Below are positions 57,574 through 64,000 of a stretch of 64,000 nt of DNA, in pieces. Below the pieces are notes generated by a model. That model searched no databases and was not told where the DNA came from. It saw nothing but the letters and a program-made list of their open reading frames with translations. The translations under genes and the position numbers were made by a program. Source of the stretch: Pseudomonas fluorescens (lineage in GTDB: Bacteria > Pseudomonadota > Gammaproteobacteria > Pseudomonadales > Pseudomonadaceae); assembly GCF_902498195.1 (NCBI RefSeq), contig NZ_CABVIY010000002.1:992001-1056000 (forward strand), written 5' to 3'. Within the stretch, counting starts at the first letter, position 1. Every line of letters begins with the position of its first letter.

Positions 57574-58500
57574 TCAACCCGCCATCGTCAACCGGTTGCG
57601 CCCCTCGCGCTTTGCGATGTACAGCGCATTGTCGGCGCGTCGTACCAGGCTCTCGGCCGACTCGCCGGGCAGCAGGGTCGAACAGCCAAGGCTGATGGTC
57701 AGTTCGATCGAGCGGTCGTCGGCGATGTATTGCTGCGCTTGCACCGCAAACCGCAACCGCTCACCGACCATCGCGGCGGCTTCACGGGGTGTGCTGGACA
57801 GCACGATCAGAAACTCTTCCCCGCCGAAGCGAAACACCATGTCCACGTTGCGCAACTGGTTTTTTATCGAGGCGGCGACCGCTTTGAGCACCTCATCGCC
57901 GACGCCGTGCCCGTGCGTGTCGTTGATCGACTTGAAGTGATCGATGTCCAGCATCAACAACGACAGGGGTTGCTGGTGACGACGGGAGACCTCGATCTCC
58001 CGCTCCAGCGTCTGGTCCATGGCGATGCGATTGCCGGTGTCCGTGAGCGGATCACGCAGGGCGCTTTGGGTCGCGGCACGATAGAGCAGGGTGTTGCGCA
58101 TCGGGTAGAGCAGCGCGGCCAGCAGTGACTCGAGATTGCCTTGTTCCTGCTCGCTGAAACGCTGGTTGCGGCGAAACACCAGCTCACCCAGATGCTCGCC
58201 TTCATGACTGAGGATGTAGGTGATTGAGTGGTGGCCGCGCTGGCCGAACTCCAGGTGCAGGTCGCTGCTCTTGTGTTCGTAGCTCAAGGCATCGAGCGGT
58301 ACGAGGCGCTGGATTTCGCGGAAGAACAAACCGAGGATACGTTGTGGCTCAAGACTGGTTTGCAGCTGCATGCTCAGTTGCTGGCGCAATTGCGCAAGGC
58401 TGACTGGCCTTTCCAGAACGGGTTGCTGCTGACCAAAGCCCAGGCGTTGCAATTTGGCGCTGTCAAAATCAATTGCGTTGGTCTGGGAAGGTGATTTCAT
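57574..58500 (-). CDS. Soluble diguanylate cyclase with GAF-like N-terminus
   Basis: The 308-residue protein has a GAF-like sensor (about 40-130) and a C-terminal GGDEF domain (about 145-305): DPLTDTGNRIAMDQ, LDIDHFKSINDTHGHGVGD and RFGGEEFLIVL. An I-site (RNVD) lies five residues before GGEEF, so product inhibition is expected. No membrane segment. ATG 58500 opens the frame; no strong ribosome site. It is convergent with the rbdA/TenA-like unit, so two c-di-GMP enzymes with opposite likely activities sit tail to tail. Confidence 0.92.
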   Translation of the reverse strand: MKSPSQTNAIDFDSAKLQRLGFGQQQPVLERPVSLAQLRQQLSMQLQTSLEPQRILGLFFREIQRLVPLDALSYEHKSSDLHLEFGQRGHHSITYILSHEGEHLGELVFRRNQRFSEQEQGNLESLLAALLYPMRNTLLYRAATQSALRDPLTDTGNRIAMDQTLEREIEVSRRHQQPLSLLMLDIDHFKSINDTHGHGVGDEVLKAVAASIKNQLRNVDMVFRFGGEEFLIVLSSTPREAAAMVGERLRFAVQAQQYIADDRSIELTISLGCSTLLPGESAESLVRRADNALYIAKREGRNRLTMAG

Positions 58501-58685
58501 ATGGCGTGCGCCCTTGAGCAGTAAGGCTGTCTTACAAGCTGGGTGAGAGCGGCTTTGGGCTGCGCGTCATACTGGTCCGTCAGTCCCGTAGGACATTTCG
58601 TACAAGTTTAATCTGCTTTGTATAAGAAAAGGTGGCTCAAGTGCCGCGACGGCAAGTCGGCGCGGCACAAAAGCGACGTACGGCA

Positions 58686-59426
58686 TTATTGGGCGTTGAA
58701 TGCCTGGCCGTTGATACCGGTGCTGTCCGGACCCATCAGGTACAGGTAGACCGGCATGATCTCCTCGGGCGTGGGATTGTTCAGCGGGTTTTCCCCTGGG
58801 TAAGCCTGCGCACGCATGCTGGTACGTGTGGCGCCCGGGTTGATGCTGTTGGAGCGCACGGGCGCGACGGTGTCGACTTCGTCGGCCAGGGTTTGCATCA
58901 AGCCCTCGGTGGCAAACTTGGAGACGCCGTAAGCGCCCCAGTACGCGCGCCCCTTGCGCCCGACGCTGCTGGAGGTGAATACCACCGAGGCATCCTGGGA
59001 CAGCTTGAGCAATGGCAGCAGGGTGCTGGTGAGCATGAACATGGCGTTGACGTTGACTTGCATCACGCGCATGAAGTTCTCGCCGGAGAGCTGCTCGATC
59101 GGCGTGCGCGGGCCAATGATCGAGGCATTGTGCAGCAAGCCGTCGAGGTGGCCGAATTCGTTCTCGATCATTGCTGCCAGCTCATCGTATTGATGGGGCA
59201 GGGCGGTTTCCAGGTTGAACGGGATCACGGCCGGTTGCGGATGACCGGCCGCTTCGATTTCGTCGTAGACCTGGGTCAGGTTGGCTTCGGTCTTGCCCAG
59301 CAGCAACACGGTCGCGCCGTGGGCGGCGTAGGTTTTGGCGGCAGCTGCGCCGATGCCACGGCCGGCGCCTGTGACGAGAATGACCCGGTCCTTGAGCAGT
59401 TCGGGGCGGGCGGAGTAATCAAACAT
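58686..59426 (-). CDS. yciK: YciK-type short-chain oxidoreductase
   Basis: The 246-residue SDR has ILVTGAGRGIGAAAAK, HNASIIGP (in place of NNAG), the catalytic Ser in FTSSSVGRKG and YGVSKFA. The HNAS variant and the start MFDYSARPELLKDRVI are typical of YciK. ATG 59426 follows GAGGT; the longer ORF reads into a REP pair. It lies upstream of mupP-ubiG in the same direction on the complementary map, the order known from other pseudomonads. Substrate unknown. Confidence 0.9.
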   Translation of the reverse strand: MFDYSARPELLKDRVILVTGAGRGIGAAAAKTYAAHGATVLLLGKTEANLTQVYDEIEAAGHPQPAVIPFNLETALPHQYDELAAMIENEFGHLDGLLHNASIIGPRTPIEQLSGENFMRVMQVNVNAMFMLTSTLLPLLKLSQDASVVFTSSSVGRKGRAYWGAYGVSKFATEGLMQTLADEVDTVAPVRSNSINPGATRTSMRAQAYPGENPLNNPTPEEIMPVYLYLMGPDSTGINGQAFNAQ

Positions 59427-59465
59427 AAAAACCTCACAAAACAGAAGACAGATCGCGGCGCGGCC

Positions 59466-59560
59466 AATCGCGGGCAGGCCCGCTCCCACAGGTTTTGTGG
59501 TGGATACAAAAATGTATCAACACCTCGCTCCCTGTGGGAGCGGGCTTGCGCGCGAAGGCG
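59466..59560. repeat. Degenerate REPIN, family A
   Basis: Left arm CAATCGCGGGCAGGCCCGCT has lost the GAGCAAG core, right arm GAGCGGGCTTGCGCGCGAAG has TTGCGCG for TTGCTCG. The arms share only the outer stem. It separates mupP from yciK. Confidence 0.75.
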
Positions 59561-59600
59561 TCAGCATTTACGCCGCATTCCCGGAATCCGAGACCGGATC

Positions 59601-60272
59601 TCAGCAGCTACAGAGGGCGCTATCCAATACCTTGCGCAACTCCAGCGGATGATCGACCACCACATCCGCGCCCCAATGCCGCGGATTATCATCCGGGTGG
59701 ATATAGCCGAAGGTCACGGCTGCGGTCCGGGTGCCGGCATCGCGGCCCGATTCGATGTCGCGCAGGTCATCGCCCACGAACAACACGCTGGCGGGGTCCA
59801 GGTCGAGCATCTTGCAGGCCAGGATCAATGGCTCCGGGTCCGGCTTGCTGTTCTTCACGTGATCCGGGCAGATCAGCAGTGCCGAGCGCTCGGCCAGGCC
59901 CAGTTGCTGCATGATCGGCTCGGCGAAGCGCAATGGCTTGTTGGTGACCACGCCCCAGATCAGGTTGGCCTTCTCGATGTCCGCCAGCAGTTCGCCCATG
60001 CCGTCGAACAGTTTGCTGTGGACTGCGCAACCCGCCAGGTAGCGCTCCAGGAATTCCAGGCGCAGTGCCTCGAAACCCGGCGACTCCGGGTCCATGGCGA
60101 AGGTCACCGCGACCATCGCCTTGGCGCCGCCGGAGATTTCATCGCGGATGTGTTTGTCATTCATGGGCGGCAAGCCACGGTCGGCACGCATCGCCTGACA
60201 GATCGCGATGAAGTCCGGCGCGGTGTCGAGCAGGGTGCCGTCCATGTCGAAAAGAACTGCTCTGATACGCAT
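59601..60272 (-). CDS. mupP: N-acetylmuramic acid 6-phosphate phosphatase MupP
   Basis: The 223-residue HAD phosphatase has [16 protein letters not shown], the SKPDPEPL loop and [15 protein letters not shown]. MupP dephosphorylates MurNAc 6-phosphate in the peptidoglycan recycling shortcut that bypasses MurA and so confers fosfomycin tolerance. Phosphoglycolate phosphatase (Gph) is the close alternative; adjacency to ubiG and gyrA region, as in P. aeruginosa PA3172, favours MupP. ATG 60272 is 4 bp from the ubiG stop. Confidence 0.9.
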   Translation of the reverse strand: MRIRAVLFDMDGTLLDTAPDFIAICQAMRADRGLPPMNDKHIRDEISGGAKAMVAVTFAMDPESPGFEALRLEFLERYLAGCAVHSKLFDGMGELLADIEKANLIWGVVTNKPLRFAEPIMQQLGLAERSALLICPDHVKNSKPDPEPLILACKMLDLDPASVLFVGDDLRDIESGRDAGTRTAAVTFGYIHPDDNPRHWGADVVVDHPLELRKVLDSALCSC

Positions 60273-60276
60273 CGCC

Positions 60277-60975
60277 TTACTCCTCGCGCAGGGTCTGGAT
60301 CATGTAGTTGACGTCGACGTCGGCCGCCAGTTTGTAGTGCTTGGTCAGCGGGTTGTAGGTCAGGCCGATGATGTCCTTGACGGTCAGGCCCGCCATGCGA
60401 CTCCAGGCGCCGAGTTCGGAAGGGCGGATGAATTTCTTGAAATCATGGGTGCCGCGGGGCAACAGTTTCATGATGTATTCGGCGCCCACGATGGCGAACA
60501 GGTACGCCTTCGGGTTGCGGTTGATGGTGGAGAAGAATACCTGGCCGCCGGGCTTGACCATGCGGAAGCAGGCGCGGATCACCGAGGAGGGGTCCGGTAC
60601 GTGCTCGAGCATTTCCAGGCAGGTGACCACGTCGAACTGCTCCGGCATTTCTTCGGCCAGGGCTTCGGCGGTGATCTGCCGGTATTCAACGTTCACCCCG
60701 GACTCCAGCTGATGCAGTTGGGCGACCGCCAGCGGTGCCTCCCCCATGTCGATGCCCGTCACGGTGGCGCCGCGCTGGGCCATGGCTTCGCTGAGGATGC
60801 CGCCGCCGCAACCGACGTCGAGGACCTTCTTGCCGGCCAGGTTGACGCGCTCGTCAATCCAGTTGACCCGCAGCGGGTTGATATCGTGTAGCGGTTTGAA
60901 TTCGCTTTCGCGGTCCCACCAGCGATGGGCCAGGGCCTCGAATTTGGCGATTTCGGCGTAGTCAACGTTGCTCAT
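60277..60975 (-). CDS. ubiG: UbiG, bifunctional O-methyltransferase of ubiquinone synthesis
   Basis: The 232-residue SAM-dependent enzyme carries out both O-methylations of ubiquinone synthesis. Visible motifs: [13 protein letters not shown] at the N-terminus, the SAM site [16 protein letters not shown], and the post-II segment [16 protein letters not shown]. It starts [20 protein letters not shown], the standard N-terminus, at 60975. It is transcribed with mupP, with 4 bp between them. Confidence 0.97.
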   Translation of the reverse strand: MSNVDYAEIAKFEALAHRWWDRESEFKPLHDINPLRVNWIDERVNLAGKKVLDVGCGGGILSEAMAQRGATVTGIDMGEAPLAVAQLHQLESGVNVEYRQITAEALAEEMPEQFDVVTCLEMLEHVPDPSSVIRACFRMVKPGGQVFFSTINRNPKAYLFAIVGAEYIMKLLPRGTHDFKKFIRPSELGAWSRMAGLTVKDIIGLTYNPLTKHYKLAADVDVNYMIQTLREE

Positions 60976-61037
60976 GGTTTAAGTCCTCGAAAAACTTGAA
61001 AAATCCTGTTGCCCCGGAGATGAGTCCGAGGGGCTTA

Positions 61038-62369
61038 CTATTCGGTGCGGCCGCTGATGCGCAGGCCCCAGGCCCTGGCGCTGGAGACCAGCTGCTCTTC
61101 ATCCAGGCGAGTCAGTCGGCGGTCGTCAAGCAGGTGCTTGCCGGCGACCCACAGGTGTTTCACACAGTCCCGGCCGGTGGCATATATAAGCTGGGAAACC
61201 GGGTCGTAGACCGGTTGCTGGGCCAGGCCGGAGAGGTCGAAGGCCACGATGTCGGCGGCCTTGCCGATTTCCAGCGAGCCCACCTCGGCCTCGATCCCCA
61301 GGGCGCGAGCGCCGTTGAGGGTGGCCATGCGCAGCGCGCGATGGGCATCCAGCGCGGTGGCGGAGCCAGCGACGGCCTTGGCCAGCAGCGCGGCGGTGCG
61401 GGTTTCTCCCAGCAGGTCCAGGTCGTTGTTGCTGGCGGCGCCATCGGTACCCACGGCCACATTGACCCCGGCTTGCCACAAACGCTCCACCGGGCAGAAA
61501 CCGCTGGCGAGCTTCAGGTTCGATTCCGGGCAATGAATGACACTGGTATTGCTTTCTACCAGCAGCGCCAGGTCTTCCTCGCTGATCTGGGTCATGTGCA
61601 CGGCCTGGAAGCGCGGTCCCAGCAGGCCCAGACGAGCGAGGCGGGCCAGTGGGCGTTCGCCGCGCTGTTCAACCGATTGCTGCACTTCGAAGGCGGTTTC
61701 GTGCACGTGCATGTGGATCGAAGCGTCCAGTTCTTCGGCGATCACCCGGATTTTTTCCAGGTTTTCATCGCCCACGGTGTAGGGTGCATGGGGGCCGAAG
61801 GTGATTTTGATGCGCTCGTGGTGCTTGAGATCGCCAAACAGCTCTACGCCCTGACGAATGGCTTCGTCCGCCGTGCTGGCGCCGGGGATCGGGAAGTCGA
61901 GGATCGGAATGGCGATTTGCGCACGAATGCCGCTGTTGTGTACGCGTTCGCTGGCAACCTTCGGGAAGAAGTACATGTCAGAGAAACAGGTGATGCCGCC
62001 TTTGAGCTGCTCGGCGATAGCCAGGTCGGTGCCGTCACGCACAAAATCCTCGTCGACCCATTTGGCTTCGGCGGGCCAGATATGGTTTTCCAGCCAGGTC
62101 ATCAAGGGCAGGTCATCGGCCAGGCCGCGAAACAGCGTCATCGCCGCATGCCCATGGGCATTGATCAGGCCGGGGCTGAGCAACATGTCCGGCAGTTCGC
62201 GGGTTTCGGTTGCGTTAAGCTTCAGGGCGGCGGACCGTGGGCCGATGAAAACGATGCGCCCGTCGCGGATGCCCAGGCCATGATCCTTGAGGACTACACC
62301 AGCGGGTTCGACGGGTACCAGCCAGGTCGGCAGCAATAACAGGTCGAGCGCAGCGGCAGTGTTCGGCAT
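61038..62369 (-). CDS. mtaD: 5'-methylthioadenosine deaminase (TRZ/ATZ amidohydrolase)
   Basis: The 443-residue amidohydrolase has metal ligands in [28 protein letters not shown] and GTDGAASNN. In P. aeruginosa the corresponding protein (PA3170) deaminates 5'-methylthioadenosine to methylthioinosine, the first step of a salvage route that ends with MtnA; S-adenosylhomocysteine deaminase is the alternative activity. It lies 62 bp from ubiG, same strand, and is divergent from mtnA, its pathway partner, with only about 70 bp between their promoters. Confidence 0.88.
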   Translation of the reverse strand: MPNTAAALDLLLLPTWLVPVEPAGVVLKDHGLGIRDGRIVFIGPRSAALKLNATETRELPDMLLSPGLINAHGHAAMTLFRGLADDLPLMTWLENHIWPAEAKWVDEDFVRDGTDLAIAEQLKGGITCFSDMYFFPKVASERVHNSGIRAQIAIPILDFPIPGASTADEAIRQGVELFGDLKHHERIKITFGPHAPYTVGDENLEKIRVIAEELDASIHMHVHETAFEVQQSVEQRGERPLARLARLGLLGPRFQAVHMTQISEEDLALLVESNTSVIHCPESNLKLASGFCPVERLWQAGVNVAVGTDGAASNNDLDLLGETRTAALLAKAVAGSATALDAHRALRMATLNGARALGIEAEVGSLEIGKAADIVAFDLSGLAQQPVYDPVSQLIYATGRDCVKHLWVAGKHLLDDRRLTRLDEEQLVSSARAWGLRISGRTE

Positions 62370-62438
62370 CGAGGGTCGGTTCCAGTGCTTTTATAAAGGA
62401 TGGCGAAGTATACCCGAGCGTCTTCGCGGGGGGATCGC

Positions 62439-62444
62439 TATAAT
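62439..62444 (+). promoter_or_regulatory. -10 box (TATAAT) of mtnA
   Basis: A perfect TATAAT in GCTATAATCG. The -35 is poor. Initiation near 62451 rules out a start for mtnA at 62400 and leaves 62460 or 62478. Confidence 0.6.
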
Positions 62445-62477
62445 CGGCGGCTTTTGTTCATGAGTGCGGGGTGTGGG

Positions 62478-63554
62478 ATGCGCGATCGACTGTTGGCTGC
62501 GGAGAAGGTGAAGGCCATCGATTGGCGTGATGGTGCCCTGTATCTGCTGGATCAGCGCATTTTGCCGTTCGAGGAAACCTGGATTGCCTACACCAGTGCC
62601 GCTGGCGTGGCCGAGGCCATTCGCTCGATGGTAGTGCGTGGCGCGCCGGCGATTGGCATCAGTGCGGCCTATGGCATCGTGCTGGCAGCCCGCGCCAGGA
62701 TTGCTGAGGGGGGCGATTGGTATGCGGCGCTGGAAGAAGATTTCGCGCTGCTGGCCGACTCCCGTCCCACGGCGGTCAATCTGTTCTGGGCCCTGGGGCG
62801 GATGCACGATCGGCTCGATCGCCTGAAAAGTCAGGCGGACCCGCTGGCGGCGCTCGAAGCCGAAGCCATTGCCATTCATGAAAGTGATCGCGAAGCCAAC
62901 CTGACCATGGCCCAACTGGGGGTCGACCTGATCCGCAAGCATCAGGGCAATGCCCAGGCGATCCTCACTCACTGCAATACCGGCGCACTGGCCACTGGTG
63001 GCTTCGGCACGGCGCTGGGGGTGATTCGCGGTGCCTTCATCGAGGGCATGGTCGAGCGTGTCTATGCCGACGAAACCCGTCCATGGTTGCAGGGTTCGCG
63101 GCTTACCGCCTGGGAGCTGGCCAACGAAGGCATCCCGGTGACCCTCAATGCCGACTCCGCCGCCGCTCACATTATGAAAACCAAGGGCATCACCTGGGTG
63201 ATCGTGGGCGCGGACCGGATTACCGCCAATGGCGATGTGGCGAACAAGATCGGCACCTATCAACTGGCCGTCAACGCGATGCACCACGGCGTGCGTTTCA
63301 TGGTGGTGGCGCCGAGTTCGACCATCGACATGCACCTGGCCAGTGGCGATGACATCCCGATTGAAGAGCGCGACGGTCGCGAGCTGCTGGAAGTCGGTGG
63401 CAAGCGGGTCGGGGCTGAGGTCGATGCGTTCAACCCGGTGTTTGACGTGACGCCTGCGGATTTGATCGATGCCATCGTTACCGAAAAAGGCATCGTCGAG
63501 CGCCCGGATACGGCGAAGATGGCGCAGTTGATGTGCCGTAAGCGTCTGCATTGA
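62478..63554 (+). CDS. mtnA: Methylthioribose-1-phosphate isomerase MtnA
   Basis: The 358-residue enzyme converts methylthioribose 1-phosphate to the ribulose form in methionine salvage. Motifs: [14 protein letters not shown], the catalytic Cys in [17 protein letters not shown] and the Asp in [20 protein letters not shown] 62478 gives the family N-terminus [19 protein letters not shown] 62460 adds six residues; the ORF start at 62400 lies upstream of the -10 box. It is followed by a REP pair and then gyrA, as in other pseudomonads. Confidence 0.96.
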   Translation: MRDRLLAAEKVKAIDWRDGALYLLDQRILPFEETWIAYTSAAGVAEAIRSMVVRGAPAIGISAAYGIVLAARARIAEGGDWYAALEEDFALLADSRPTAVNLFWALGRMHDRLDRLKSQADPLAALEAEAIAIHESDREANLTMAQLGVDLIRKHQGNAQAILTHCNTGALATGGFGTALGVIRGAFIEGMVERVYADETRPWLQGSRLTAWELANEGIPVTLNADSAAAHIMKTKGITWVIVGADRITANGDVANKIGTYQLAVNAMHHGVRFMVVAPSSTIDMHLASGDDIPIEERDGRELLEVGGKRVGAEVDAFNPVFDVTPADLIDAIVTEKGIVERPDTAKMAQLMCRKRLH

Positions 63555-63978
63555 CGCTTTGTTGCGTCTGAAAAATCGCCTTCGCGAGCAAGCTCGCTCC
63601 CACATTGGACCGAGTGCACCCATCCAATGTGGGAGCGGGCTTGCTCGCGAAGGGGGCCTAAAGTCAACAAACAGCCGTCATCCGACCCCAAAAACTGCAT
63701 TCAACACGGCTCTAAGCCTCTCTGGTCCCCTTCAAGCCTGCCACCAGTCAACTAACTACACTCCATGCGCATCAGGGGGATAGGTGCGTGGCGGCTCTTG
63801 TGATAACATCCGGCGGTTTCCAGGGTTGTCCGATGGGGCGACCTTTACTGCGCAGATCCATGGCATAACTCGTTGATTTGTCGTAAGTCGGTGCATGGCA
63901 CTCAGCCTGCAGCGGCGAGCTTCGTTCGTCCCATATGGATGTGACGGAGTTTCACCAGAAAAAGGAATCAGGCTTCTC
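63555..63978. other. mtnA-gyrA intergenic region
   Basis: The 424 bp hold a REP pair (63578-63658) and about 320 bp before gyrA. TGTGATAAC (63799-63807) is an extended -10-like sequence with no good -35. No gene is supported in it. Confidence 0.6.
63578..63658. repeat. REPIN-like inverted REP pair, family A
   Basis: GCCTTCGCGAGCAAGCTCGC, with C-to-T in the core, faces GCGGGCTTGCTCGCGAAGGG. Confidence 0.85.
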
Positions 63979-64000
63979 ATGGGCGAACTGGCCAAAGAAA
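63979..64000 (+). CDS. gyrA: DNA gyrase subunit A, first codons (cut by window edge)
   Basis: ATG 63979 starts MGELAKE, the N-terminus of Pseudomonas GyrA, with AAAGGAATCAGG upstream. Only seven codons are inside the window. The position after mtnA supports the call (P. aeruginosa gyrA is PA3168, mtnA PA3169). The rest of the gene is not visible. Confidence 0.85.

Noticed and set aside
62400..62477. N-terminal extension of MtnA from ATG 62400
   Set aside because: A perfect TATAAT lies at 62439-62444, inside the proposed extension, and the family N-terminus begins at 62478.
1..64000. tRNA or rRNA genes
   Set aside because: No CCA-ending cloverleaf-like segment with GGTTCGANTCC and no rRNA core sequences were found when reading the intergenic regions.

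Overview
The window is chromosomal DNA from a Pseudomonas of the fluorescens group. The evidence is the high GC content, the pseudomonad gene set (a CpxRA-type system, etfBA divergent from ETF-QO, an rbdA-type c-di-GMP protein, mupP-ubiG, mtnA next to gyrA, a CsrA/RsmA paralogue, the N-acetylglutaminylglutamine amide genes) and 15 copies of two REP/REPIN families (TGTGGGAGCGGGCTTGCTCG and CTGTAGGAGCTGnCG...GCGATCTTTT types). I see no rRNA or tRNA genes, CRISPR array, prophage or intact insertion sequence.

Layout. 1-6.7 kb: AraC-type C-terminus, trkH, a nitroreductase, then a leftward envelope-stress block (coiled-coil membrane protein, cpxR-like regulator, Spy/CpxP-like chaperone, cpxA-like kinase) and yciB-yciI. 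6.8-11.6 kb: PHP phosphatase, yciO, scpA, scpB, rluB (nucleotide salvage, chromosome condensation, 23S rRNA modification). 12-14 kb: an aroP-like permease behind a long leader that contains a 20-codon ORF with two Trp codons. 14-18 kb: ETF-quinone oxidoreductase facing etfBA across a regulatory region rich in dyads. 18-26 kb: periplasmic binding protein, DUF4398 and OmpA lipoproteins, a MocR-type regulator, small secreted proteins, a START-domain protein and an LtaS-like membrane sulfatase. 26-29 kb: a decayed accessory locus (sugar dehydrogenase running into a half-length DUF1552 gene). 29-31.3 kb: DUF3309 microprotein, SDR, ynfA-type protein, csrA-family gene, yheU. 31.5-36.4 kb: the osmoprotectant dipeptide operon. 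36.7-41.5 kb: a 1606-residue toxin/effector-like protein with an N-terminal dermonecrotic-toxin-like region, LRRs and a NEL-type E3 ligase C-terminus. 41.5-46.4 kb: mnmC, polyphosphate:AMP phosphotransferase, thiolase. 46.5-57.4 kb: small protein, EamA transporter, fumC, DUF2059, bolA, trhO, DsbA-like, ABC exporter, rbdA, TenA-like protein. 57.6-64 kb: diguanylate cyclase, yciK, mupP, ubiG, methylthioadenosine deaminase, mtnA and the first codons of gyrA.

Functional themes are envelope stress, fatty-acid electron transfer (etfBA plus ETF-QO), osmoadaptation, c-di-GMP signalling (one dual GGDEF-EAL protein and one GGDEF protein within 4 kb) and methionine/purine salvage. The clearest accessory items are the LRR-NEL protein, which sits between housekeeping genes, and the truncated DUF1552 locus. 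The most interesting non-coding structure is the 547-bp etf/ETF-QO intergenic region (promoter with an abutting PsrA-type operator, a 15-bp-stem hairpin, and a 178-bp segment bounded by 16-bp inverted repeats). Family assignments were made by reading translated motifs; no similarity search was run.
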